This document shows positions 7,843 to 17,569 of a stretch of 64,000 nucleotides of DNA, piece after piece. Position numbers and translations under genes: made by a program. The notes beneath the pieces were generated by a model, which had not been told where the DNA came from, ran no database searches, and worked only from the letters and a program-made list of their open reading frames with translations. The DNA is from an uncultured Eubacteriales bacterium (GTDB lineage Bacteria; Bacillota; Clostridia; Oscillospirales; CAG-382): contig CAKSEL010000002.1 of assembly GCA_934446675.1 (NCBI GenBank), positions 124,001 to 188,000 on the forward strand. Reading direction: 5' to 3'. Positions within the stretch are counted from its first letter, which is position 1; every line of letters begins with the position of its first letter.

Positions 7843-9207
7843 TTATCCGGCTTTTCCCGGAACGCTGTTTTCAAATCCGGCAAGATATTTTACAAGGCAC
7901 GAAAGATCGTCCGCGTCCACCGTCTTATCGCGGTTTATATCGGCTGCGGCAACAGACGCCTTTTCAATTCCGTCAGAGGTTTTCAGATACTTTGCAAGCA
8001 GCACCGCGTCGCGGCTGTCTATCTTTCCGTCAAGGTTTATATCTGCGCAGAGCGTATACACGGCGCTTACGTCCATATCCGACGTCACTGCCGACACGTC
8101 ATCGCTCCAGTATGCAAACACGCGCACAAGTCCGTCTTCGGTTTCCCTGTCGGGCAGTTCCGCCCTGCACACGGCTCTCATTCCGTTTGCGACAATATCG
8201 CTTGCTATAAGCGTCTGTCCGTCCTCGTCGTAAAAACGGACGGTAAATTCAAGTCCGTCGCCTTTGAACAGCGCGGTATACGACGTATTTTCAAACAGAG
8301 GGCAAAGCTCTTTATCCCAGCCCCCAAACTCGCAGCCGGGCTTTTCGGGAGTTTCGCCGAGATATGCCGGAGTCTGTCCCGGATAAAGCGTTTCGGAATA
8401 GAGAAGCGTTCCGTCGTAGTTGATAAACTCTGCGGTATAGGAAAGGTTTGTGCCGAAAAAAGCGTCCTTACCCACTTCGGGTTCGGAATTAAACGACGCT
8501 GTTTCAAGCGACGCCGCACCGAAATATGCCCTGTCCGAAATATATTCAAGCGACATGGGAAAATCGGCGTTTGCAAGGCTTTCGCAGTTATAGAACGCGC
8601 CCTCGCCTATTTTCACGGTTTCTTTCGGAAGTTCTGCGCTTTGCAGCGACGTACAGCCTGTGAAAATTCCTTCTGGAAGTTCGGAAATTTCCGAAAGGTG
8701 CGACATATCAACGCTCTTTAGCTCTTTGCAGTTTTCAAAGGCATATGCGCCGACAGCCGAAAGGCTTTTGGGAAAATTCACGCTTTTAAGCGACGCGCAG
8801 TCCGCAAAAGCAAGGTCGCCGATATGTGTAAGCTTATCGGGAAGAGTTACATTTTCAAGCGATACCGCGTTTTCAAAAGCGCAGCCGCCTATTTCCGTCA
8901 CGGTTTCCGGAATTGTCACGTCCTTCAGAAACAGCATTGACATAAACGCATTGCTTCCGACGCGCGTAACTCCGCTTTCTATATTTACCGTCTTTACGTA
9001 CAGAGTAAATGTGCTCCATGGCGTATCAAAGCTGTTAAGGCTGTCGGGAATTTCTCCCTCGCCCGATATTGTAAGCACGGCGCGGTTAAGGTCAAAAGAC
9101 CAGTCGAGTTCTCCGGCTTTGCCTGTATATGTACGCGCGCCTGCGGCAAGCGTAAAAACAGTACTCAGAACCGAAAGCACAAAAATTAATTTTAAAATTC
9201 TTCTCAT
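7843..9207 (-). CDS. Secreted BspA-type leucine-rich repeat protein with dockerin
   Basis: A 454-residue exported protein. The signal peptide is at 1-23 (MRRILKLIF...LAAGA). BspA-like LRR_5 repeats follow (about 60-270, recurring SLENVTLPDKLTHIGDLAF-type units), then an InlB-like beta segment with YPGQTP and GGWDKEL (about 280-325). A type I dockerin ends the protein, with duplicated calcium loops DINLDGKIDSRDAVLLAKYL and DINRDKTVDADDLSCLVKYL. The dockerin implies docking to a cohesin, and a cohesin-like protein is encoded at 32.1 kb. The start was chosen for the signal peptide and the CGGAGG site 7 nt upstream. Confidence 0.88.
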   Translation of the reverse strand: MRRILKLIFVLSVLSTVFTLAAGARTYTGKAGELDWSFDLNRAVLTISGEGEIPDSLNSFDTPWSTFTLYVKTVNIESGVTRVGSNAFMSMLFLKDVTIPETVTEIGGCAFENAVSLENVTLPDKLTHIGDLAFADCASLKSVNFPKSLSAVGAYAFENCKELKSVDMSHLSEISELPEGIFTGCTSLQSAELPKETVKIGEGAFYNCESLANADFPMSLEYISDRAYFGAASLETASFNSEPEVGKDAFFGTNLSYTAEFINYDGTLLYSETLYPGQTPAYLGETPEKPGCEFGGWDKELCPLFENTSYTALFKGDGLEFTVRFYDEDGQTLIASDIVANGMRAVCRAELPDRETEDGLVRVFAYWSDDVSAVTSDMDVSAVYTLCADINLDGKIDSRDAVLLAKYLKTSDGIEKASVAAADINRDKTVDADDLSCLVKYLAGFENSVPGKAG

Positions 9208-9344
9208 CTTTACCTCCGTCGGGCAAAAAAAGTTTCTCATTTTATAATATTTAATTATACACCGTTTTCCTTCTCTTGTCAAATCAAACCGTATTTAATT
9301 TTGACGGAAATACGCCGAGTTTTGTTCCGAAGCGCAAAAAAAAG

Positions 9345-9372
9345 CCGGGAAAGGCGTTTAAACCTATCCCGG
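9345..9372 (-). terminator. pheT terminator
   Basis: Stem CCGGGATAGG / CCTTTCCCGG (one mismatch) followed on the minus strand by a run of eight T. It closes the pheST transcript. Confidence 0.85.
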
Positions 9373-9393
9373 TCATATATTGTTTTTGCAATA

Positions 9394-11781
9394 TTACTTT
9401 CTGAGAGATACTCCGAGGTCTTTTTCAAGTCCGAACAGAACCTTATTTACAGCCTTGTCGCACTCCTCATCTGACAGCGTCTTTTCGGGAGAACGGAGAA
9501 TAAGGTTATAAGCCATACTCTTTTTGCCCTCTCCGAGCTTTGATTCATCATCATAAATATCGAACACTTCAACGCTTTCGAGAATCTTTCCGGCATACTT
9601 CTTGATTGCCTTCTTTATCTCGCCGGATTCGAGAGCCTTATCGCACACAAACGCAAGGTCGCGTTCGACTGCCGGGAATTTGGGCAGCGGCTTATAATGC
9701 TTCTCGAAGTTTTCGAGTGTGAGCAGCGTTTCGGTATCGCATACGCACGCATATACCGGTGTATCGAGTCCGTAATTCCTCTGAACGGTCGGGTGAATTT
9801 CGCCGAAGGTCATTACAACCTTGCCGCCTACGGTAACGTCCGCGCATCTTCCGTGATGGAACGCGCTGTAAGAGGTATTTGCAGCAAAATCATATCCCTT
9901 TATGCCGAGCATATCGAGCATGAGTTCGCAATAGCCTTTCATTGTATAGAAATCGCCTGCGTTATAGAACGCCATTACGGTCGAAAGTCTTTCGTCGGGC
10001 TGTTCTGCGCCGTCTTTCTTTATATATACCTTTGCGTTTTCATAGACTGCGGCGGACTTATTTCTGTATCTGCGGTTTGCGGCTACGACTTCAAGCACGC
10101 TCGGAAGCGCGGTGGTTCTCATTATGCTTGTATCTTCGCCGAGAGGATTTGAAATCTTTACGGAATCGCGCAGAGGACTGTCTGCCGGCATAAGAATATT
10201 ATCGTAATACTTCGGGCTTATGAACGAATAGGTCTGAACCTCATAAAATCCTCTTGAGGTAAGCAGATTATTTATGAGCATTACGGTTTTCTGACGCGCG
10301 TTTCTTCTTCCGACAAGCGCCTCGGCTTTAAAGTTTGTAGTCGGGATAAGTTCAAAGCCGTGTATGCGTATTACTTCTTCGGCTATATCCTGCATACACT
10401 CAAGGTCTGCTCTGTAAGACGGAGGATAGAGGTTGCCGTCCTTGAGAACGATGTTGAGTTTCTTGAATATATCCTCCATTTCGGAAACGGGAACGTCCGT
10501 GCCGAGAAAAGCGTTGATGCGTTCGGGTTCAAACTTAATTACGCGCTGTTCGGGCTTTTCGGGATAAACGTCAATAATTCCCTTTACGACTTCGCCCGCG
10601 CCGAGAAGTTCGACAAGCTCGCACGCTCTTTCTATTGCCGGAAGAGTGTTTTCGGGATCAAGTCCCTTTTCGTATCTTCCGGAGCTTTCGGTTCTCAGAC
10701 CTATATCTCTTGCGGTGGTGCGGACGGACGGACCGTTGAAGTTTGCGCTTTCAAACACGATCGTTGTCGTTGCGTCGTTGATCTCGCTGTTTTCTCCGCC
10801 CATAACGCCTGCTACCGCGGTCGCCTTTGTCGGGTCGGAAATTACAAGCATCTGCGGCTGAAGTTTTCTGTCGACAGAATCGAGAGTTGTGATAACTTCG
10901 CCGTCGTTTGCGTGTCTTACTATTATCTTTCCGTCGTTTATGAATTTATAGTCAAACGCGTGCATCGGCTGACCGTATTCAAGGCAGACATAGTTTGTAA
11001 TATCGACTATATTGTTGATAGGTCTTACTCCGCAGGCACGGAGTCTTGCTCTGAGCCACTTGGGCGACGGTTCTATCTTTACGTTTTCGACTACTCTTGC
11101 GGTATATCTCGGACAAAGCTTTGAGTCCTTTACTTCAACTGAAAGGTAGTCGTTTATCGTCTTGCCGTTATCGGTTTGCTTTACCTTGGGTTCTTCTATC
11201 CTGCAGGGAACGTCAAAGGAGGCTGCTGTCTCTCTTGCAAGTCCTATCACGGAAAGGCAGTCGGGACGGTTGGAGGTTATCTCGAATTCAACGCTTACGT
11301 CGTTCAGATCAAGCACGTCTCTTATATCGTCGCCGGGTTTGCAGTCCTCATGGAGCAAAAATATTCCGTTTTCTTCGGCATACGGAAAATCGTGCAGGTC
11401 AAGTCCGAGTTCTCCGAGCGAGCAGAGCATACCGTTTGACGCAACTCCTCTGAGCTTGCCTGCCTTTATATGAACGTTTCCGGGAAGGTAAGAATCGTCG
11501 AGCGCCGCCGGAACATACTCACCGGGTTTTACGTTCTGCGCACCGGTTACTATCTGCACAGGCTCGTCCTTTCCGACGTCAACCATGCATATAAGCAGAT
11601 GATCAGAGTCCGGGTGCTTTTCGACGGATATGAGCTTTCCGACAACGACGTTCTTTATATCGCTTCCTATGACTTCATAGCCCTCGACCTTGGAGCCTGT
11701 CATTGTCATTTTATCGCAGTAAGCTTTAGGCTCAAAGTCCTTATCCACATAATCTTTAAGCCAGTTCATTGATAATTTCAT
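9394..11781 (-). CDS. pheT: Phenylalanyl-tRNA synthetase beta subunit
   Basis: The beta chain of the alpha2-beta2 PheRS. At 795 residues it is a standard full-length bacterial subunit. Visible domains are the N-terminal core with an EMAP-like tRNA-binding domain (about 40-150, VVGKLISVEKHPDSDHLLICMVDVG), the B3/B4 editing region (about 210-390), B5 (about 400-470), the pseudo-catalytic core and a C-terminal FDX-ACB anticodon-binding domain (about 700-795). It lies 18 nt after pheS with its own GGAGG and is controlled with pheS by the T-box. No anomalies were seen. Confidence 0.97.
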   Translation of the reverse strand: MKLSMNWLKDYVDKDFEPKAYCDKMTMTGSKVEGYEVIGSDIKNVVVGKLISVEKHPDSDHLLICMVDVGKDEPVQIVTGAQNVKPGEYVPAALDDSYLPGNVHIKAGKLRGVASNGMLCSLGELGLDLHDFPYAEENGIFLLHEDCKPGDDIRDVLDLNDVSVEFEITSNRPDCLSVIGLARETAASFDVPCRIEEPKVKQTDNGKTINDYLSVEVKDSKLCPRYTARVVENVKIEPSPKWLRARLRACGVRPINNIVDITNYVCLEYGQPMHAFDYKFINDGKIIVRHANDGEVITTLDSVDRKLQPQMLVISDPTKATAVAGVMGGENSEINDATTTIVFESANFNGPSVRTTARDIGLRTESSGRYEKGLDPENTLPAIERACELVELLGAGEVVKGIIDVYPEKPEQRVIKFEPERINAFLGTDVPVSEMEDIFKKLNIVLKDGNLYPPSYRADLECMQDIAEEVIRIHGFELIPTTNFKAEALVGRRNARQKTVMLINNLLTSRGFYEVQTYSFISPKYYDNILMPADSPLRDSVKISNPLGEDTSIMRTTALPSVLEVVAANRRYRNKSAAVYENAKVYIKKDGAEQPDERLSTVMAFYNAGDFYTMKGYCELMLDMLGIKGYDFAANTSYSAFHHGRCADVTVGGKVVMTFGEIHPTVQRNYGLDTPVYACVCDTETLLTLENFEKHYKPLPKFPAVERDLAFVCDKALESGEIKKAIKKYAGKILESVEVFDIYDDESKLGEGKKSMAYNLILRSPEKTLSDEECDKAVNKVLFGLEKDLGVSLRK

Positions 11782-11799
11782 ACAGCATTTACCTCCTGA

Positions 11800-12819
11800 T
11801 TAAAACTGCGACAGAAAACGTATATCGTTCTCATAAAGCAGACGCATATCGGAAATACCGAATCTTGTCATAACTATTCTCTCGACGCCCATACCGAAAG
11901 CAAAGCCGGAGTAAACGTCGGGATCTATTCCGCTCATTCTGAGCACGTTCGGGTGAACCATGCCTGCGCCGAGTATCTCGATCCAGCCCTCTCCCTTGCA
12001 AAGGCTGCAGCCCTTTCCTCCGCAGACAAAGCACGAAACGTCAACCTCGCAGGACGGCTCGGTAAACGGGAAGTGATGCGGACGGAAACGTATTTCGGTC
12101 TTTTCGCCGAACATCTGCTTTGCGAACATGAGCAGCGTTCCTTTAAGGTCGCCCATGGTTATGCCCTTATCAACGACAAGTCCCTCTACCTGATGGAACA
12201 TAGGCGAGTGCGTGCCGTCAACGGCGTCGGAACGGTAAACGCGTCCGGGCGAGATTATTCTTATCGGAGGTTTCTGATTTTCCATTACGTGAACCTGTAC
12301 GGTACTCGTCTGGGAACGGAGCAGAACCTTATCGGTTATATAGAAAGTATCCTGAACATCGCGCGCAGGGTGAAATTCCGGCGTATTGAGCGCGGTAAAG
12401 TTATAGTAATCGGTTTCGACTTCCGGCCCTTCCGCAATGGAAAATCCCATGCCGAGGAATATATCCTCCATCTCGTTCTGAATCCTTGTAAGCGGATGTA
12501 CTTTGCCGCAGGCGCATTTCTTTGCCGGCAGCGTTACATCGATCTTTTCGCTTTCAAGCTTCTTTGCCATTTCTATCTCCGAGATCTTTGCCTTTGCGTT
12601 TTCAAGCTCGGTTTCGATAGCGGCTCTTACGTTGTTTGCGAACTGTCCCATTATAGGTCTTTCTTCTTTGGAAAGCGACGCCATCATTTTAAGCGCCGAA
12701 ACAAGCTCGCTCTTTTTTCCGAGATAGGTTACTCTGAGGTTTTCAAGCTCGGCAGCGCTCTTTGCGTTTTTAAGTTCGGACAGCGCCTTTGCTTTCAGAG
12801 CTTCAAGTTTTTCCTTCAA
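11800..12819 (-). CDS. pheS: Phenylalanyl-tRNA synthetase alpha subunit
   Basis: The catalytic alpha chain of PheRS, 339 residues. It has an N-terminal coiled-coil arm (1-90), then class II motifs: [12 protein letters not shown], the [16 protein letters not shown] motif-2 region and motif 3 [14 protein letters not shown]. The longer ATG-initiated frame would begin inside the T-box leader. A TTG at 12819 was chosen because GGGAG lies 9 nt upstream and this gives the typical family length. It is followed by pheT. Confidence 0.95.
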   Translation of the reverse strand: MKEKLEALKAKALSELKNAKSAAELENLRVTYLGKKSELVSALKMMASLSKEERPIMGQFANNVRAAIETELENAKAKISEIEMAKKLESEKIDVTLPAKKCACGKVHPLTRIQNEMEDIFLGMGFSIAEGPEVETDYYNFTALNTPEFHPARDVQDTFYITDKVLLRSQTSTVQVHVMENQKPPIRIISPGRVYRSDAVDGTHSPMFHQVEGLVVDKGITMGDLKGTLLMFAKQMFGEKTEIRFRPHHFPFTEPSCEVDVSCFVCGGKGCSLCKGEGWIEILGAGMVHPNVLRMSGIDPDVYSGFAFGMGVERIVMTRFGISDMRLLYENDIRFLSQF

Positions 12820-12867
12820 ATTTCTCAACTCCCAAATATTTTGATATATTTTTAATTTTTTGACAAA

Positions 12868-13169
12868 CAAAAAAGTCCCCGGCGGAAAAAATTTCCCGTC
12901 AAGGACGTAAAAACAAATTTACGCGGTACCACCCTGATTTTCCGTTCGGCACGCACAAAGCGCACGCGCTCTTTACGGAACTCTTATTTTTCGGCTTATT
13001 CTGCTACCGAAACGAGCCTGTAACGCAGCCCCTGCGTAACCGTCTTTCCCCGGTTCCACTCCAAAGCGAAACGTACCGCACAAATGCCCCGGCAACCTCT
13101 CAGCTTACGGTTTCCTCTCTTTTTAAGGCACATATCTGCACGGACACTCTTTTTCACCGTGTTTGTACA
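12868..13169 (-). ncRNA. T-box riboswitch upstream of pheS (tRNA-Phe)
   Basis: The antiterminator sequence GGGTGGTACCGCG (minus strand, 12922-12935) is the hallmark T-box. It is followed by a terminator whose stem pairs GTCC at 12903-12906 with GGAC at 12875-12878 and ends in T6. Upstream, AGAGAGG and GCTGAGAGG mark the stem I base. The specifier candidate is TTC (Phe) at 13068-13070, directly before GCTTTGGAG. Uncharged tRNA-Phe should promote readthrough into pheST. Confidence 0.93.
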
Positions 13170-13175
13170 TAGCAG

Positions 13176-13204
13176 AGTATAGCACACGTTTAAACCGATT
13201 TCAA
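13176..13204 (-). promoter_or_regulatory. pheST promoter
   Basis: Minus strand TTGAAA, 17-nt spacer, TATACT, immediately upstream of the T-box leader. Confidence 0.85.
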
Positions 13205-13281
13205 GCATTTTTCGGCATTTTTCTTTACAAGTTAATCAAAAATTAACATTTGCCGCACCGGCGCCGGAAAAATTGCGGCTC

Positions 13282-13575
13282 TTATGCAAATCTCGCCTGT
13301 TTTCCCGAACCGCGTCCGCTCTTTACGCTGTCTTCTTTATACATATTCTCCTGAAGTTCGAGATTTGCTTTTATAAATTCGTTATATGAAAGCAGCGACA
13401 AAAGAAGAATCGTCATATCAAGCTTTTCAGAGTCCTCAAAATTTTGAAAAAGCCCCTTTTCGCGTCTTTCGCGAAGAATTTTTGACTCGTAAAGCGCATT
13501 GGATATTTCTCTTTTCACTTCTTTTTCGTCAACTCCGTACTGCGTTGCTATTCCTGCGTAATAATCATCAAACAT
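13282..13575 (-). CDS. Small helical protein of unknown function
   Basis: A 97-residue, probably cytosolic protein. Residues 1-30 (MFDDYYAGIATQYGVDEKEVKREISNAL) resemble the tandem helices in which Spo0A-type C-terminal domains recognise DNA (pattern Y-IA--Y-----V-R-I--A), but the similarity is short and not decisive. The remainder is helical with a basic C-terminus (KSGRGSGKQARF). The start is uncertain: ATG at 13575, or TTG at 13584 close behind GAGGAG. It lies alone between the pheST leader and ligA and has an unusually structured upstream region. A GC-rich hairpin just downstream (13251-13281) could terminate it. Confidence 0.6.
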   Translation of the reverse strand: MFDDYYAGIATQYGVDEKEVKREISNALYESKILRERREKGLFQNFEDSEKLDMTILLLSLLSYNEFIKANLELQENMYKEDSVKSGRGSGKQARFA

Positions 13576-13647
13576 TTTTTTCAAGCAGCTCCTCTCAGAA
13601 AATTCTGCGTTTCCGCGGCAATTTGCGGAAAACATTTTTTTGATTTT

Positions 13648-13811
13648 TGTGTAAAATAAGTGTGCAAGTCTTGTAAAAAGGCTTTTTTCGTGTCTGTACG
13701 TCCTATTTTACACAGAACGGCTGTCGAATATTGTCAAAGCAGGGTATTATTTCGTAAATTTAAGATTTGTACGCAGAAAATACACGCATACACTCGCAAA
13801 ACGCTGTCGAA
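13648..13811. promoter_or_regulatory. Inverted repeat and Spo0A-box-like sites
   Basis: Upstream of the small gene at 13575. A perfect 11-bp inverted repeat, TGTGTAAAATA at 13648-13658 and TATTTTACACA at 13704-13714, spans 67 bp. A TTGACA -35 is on the minus strand at 13732-13737. Two exact TGTCGAA heptamers, matching the Spo0A box consensus TGNCGAA, lie at 13722-13728 and 13805-13811. The first falls in the promoter spacer. Confidence 0.4.
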
Positions 13812-13819
13812 ATACGCTT

Positions 13820-15856
<2,037 letters not shown>

Positions 15857-15962
15857 TTACCCGTTTTACGCGTTTTTGTCAATCGAAAGAGCAAAATGTA
15901 TATCTTTTTTACGCATTATGCCCTTAAATTTACTGTGACGGCAAGAAAATTTATAAAAAGTG

Positions 15963-15991
15963 TTGTTTTTTCTTTAAAGCGGTGTTATAAT
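15963..15991 (+). promoter_or_regulatory. Promoter of the acidic membrane protein gene
   Basis: TTGTTT, 17-nt spacer, TATAAT, 54 nt before the ATG at 16046. Confidence 0.7.
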
Positions 15992-16045
15992 GTATTTCGT
16001 ATGGTAAATTAATTACCGAGTAAGTTTAAAAATTTGGAGGACATC

Positions 16046-17041
16046 ATGGCAAATTTAACAGCATCACAGAAAAAGAGCCGCAACAAGTTCATTGCGCTCA
16101 TCATCGGCATAATCATTGTTGCCGCTGCCTGCGCTTACGTAATTTACGGCGGCGTTACCGCAAAGTCCAATCTTCTTGAAAACCAGAATTTCGCAAAGGC
16201 GCTCTCCGAAGTGACCGGAAAAACTCCGCTTGCAATTTCGGAAAACGATCTTGCTGCCGTAAAGTATCTCGAAATGAGCTACGACTCGACAAACAAGCAG
16301 TACAGCCTTGCAGTAGGTTACGACGACTTCATGGCGGAATACACAAAGCAACTTGAAGCAAACAATGCGGACAGCACGGCTTCCGACGAAACCGCGGCAG
16401 ACGAAAACACCGGCGCAAACGCAGAAAACACTGCTGCCGACACTTCGGCTGACAATACCGCCGACACCGCAAACGATACTTCAAACGACAGTGCAAACAC
16501 CGACAGCGTTGATCTTTCGACGCTTGTAAAATCCGCAGTGTTCAAGGGCACCGAGGACGACGTATTCGCAGATCTCAAGTATTTCACAGGCGTTGAAACG
16601 ATCTCGGTTTACGGCGTAAAGTTCCCTGCCGACTTCGACTTCGGAGTTTACAAGAACCTCACAAGAGGCTACTTCGGAAATGCCGGAATTACGACCGTTG
16701 AAAAATTCGCAGGTCTTAACCTTGAAAACATCGAATCTCTCGACTTCTCCGGAAACACCGTTGAGGACTGGAGCGCGCTTGAATCCATTTCCGACAAGGT
16801 TACCGTATTCAGCGGATACACCATCGAAACAGGCGACGACGGCAACTATCAGTACGTTCCATACACCCAGACTCTTACCGACTATCTCAAGGAACAGGCT
16901 GACAGCGCAGACAATGCAGATGAAAATGCAGACGCCGCAGACGGTGAAAACGCAGACGGCGCGGACAATGCAGAAAATAACGACAATACCGACGCTGCCG
17001 CTGACGAAACAGCAAATGAAACCAACACCGACGCAGAGTAA
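16046..17041 (+). CDS. Membrane-anchored acidic Ala/Asp/Asn-rich protein
   Basis: A 331-residue protein with a short basic N-terminus and one membrane helix (about 16-37, FIALIIGIIIVAAACAYVIYGG), so most of it should be extracytoplasmic. Two low-complexity acidic segments (about 105-150 and 275-331), rich in Asn, Ala, Asp and Thr, bracket a folded central part (about 155-265). That part has leucine-rich-repeat-like strands such as NLENIESLDFSGNTVEDWSAL. No family was recognised. It could be a cell-wall-spanning anchor or adhesin-like protein. The start at 16046 follows GGAGG by 5 nt. Monocistronic with its own promoter and terminator. Confidence 0.75.
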   Translation: MANLTASQKKSRNKFIALIIGIIIVAAACAYVIYGGVTAKSNLLENQNFAKALSEVTGKTPLAISENDLAAVKYLEMSYDSTNKQYSLAVGYDDFMAEYTKQLEANNADSTASDETAADENTGANAENTAADTSADNTADTANDTSNDSANTDSVDLSTLVKSAVFKGTEDDVFADLKYFTGVETISVYGVKFPADFDFGVYKNLTRGYFGNAGITTVEKFAGLNLENIESLDFSGNTVEDWSALESISDKVTVFSGYTIETGDDGNYQYVPYTQTLTDYLKEQADSADNADENADAADGENADGADNAENNDNTDAAADETANETNTDAE

Positions 17042-17066
17042 CCGCAACACAAAAATTTGACCTTTT

Positions 17067-17095
17067 ACGGGCTGCAAAAAAGCAGTCCGTTTTTT
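17067..17095 (+). terminator. Rho-independent terminator
   Basis: ACGGGCTGC / GCAGTCCGT stem with one G-T pair, loop of A, then six T. Confidence 0.88.
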
Positions 17096-17201
17096 ATGCC
17101 CTGCGGCATTACGGAAAAAGATGTTTTTTGCTATTTTACAAAGCCGTGCTTTTACAGCGCATAATTTTTTGTGCAGTTCTACAAAATTTGTGCAAAGTAT
17201 C

Positions 17202-17230
17202 TTGACAAAGGCAAAAAAGTGTTGTATGAT
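17202..17230 (+). promoter_or_regulatory. Promoter of the aspS-gatC-gatA-gatB operon
   Basis: Consensus TTGACA, 17-nt spacer, TATGAT, just upstream of the T-box leader. Confidence 0.88.
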
Positions 17231-17236
17231 TTAGAA

Positions 17237-17537
17237 AAATTAAATTTTAAATGCATTGATGGAAAGAGTAGCTTTGCAATTACCTTTCAGAGAGCCTGAT
17301 GTACGCTGAAATTCGGGCAAGGAAAAGCAAGTGCGAAAAACGCTCCGGAGCCGCTGCCCGAAACGGTTGAAATTACCGCAGTAGGCGCAGACGTTGGCGG
17401 CACGTTACAGCCGACAGGTATTGAAATGTACCGAGAAAAGCGGATCGTCAAAGACGACGGTCAATCTGGGTGGTATCACGGAACTTACACAGCTTCGTCC
17501 CTTTTATATACAGGGGACGGGGCTTTTTTTATTTTTT
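17237..17537 (+). ncRNA. T-box riboswitch upstream of aspS-gatC, Asn specifier
   Basis: The T-box sequence GGGTGGTATCACGG is at 17468-17481, followed by a terminator pairing GTCCC and GGGGAC with a T-rich tail (17493-17537). Stem I begins near CAGAGAGCCTGATG. Aligning with the pheS leader, where TTC precedes GCTTTGGAG, places AAC (17339-17341) before GCTCCGGAG. AAC is an Asn codon, so the leader should sense uncharged tRNA-Asn rather than tRNA-Asp. This fits an operon making Asn-tRNA by transamidation. Confidence 0.85.
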
Positions 17538-17569
17538 TCAATGCTTATAATTTTCATGGAGGTATCCCG

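Noticed and set aside
7831..8721. 296-codon plus-strand ORF opposite the LRR-dockerin gene
   Set aside because: Basic, Cys/Phe-rich translation with no ribosome site, opposite a clear secreted protein with domain motifs.
12820..12870. N-terminal extension of PheS from an ATG at 12870
   Set aside because: It would begin at the foot of the T-box terminator and has no ribosome site. TTG at 12819 with GGGAG fits the family length.
17426..17569. N-terminal extension of the AspRS-GatC frame
   Set aside because: The extension translates the T-box antiterminator and terminator. The ATG at 17570 has GGAGG and matches the AspRS N-terminus.
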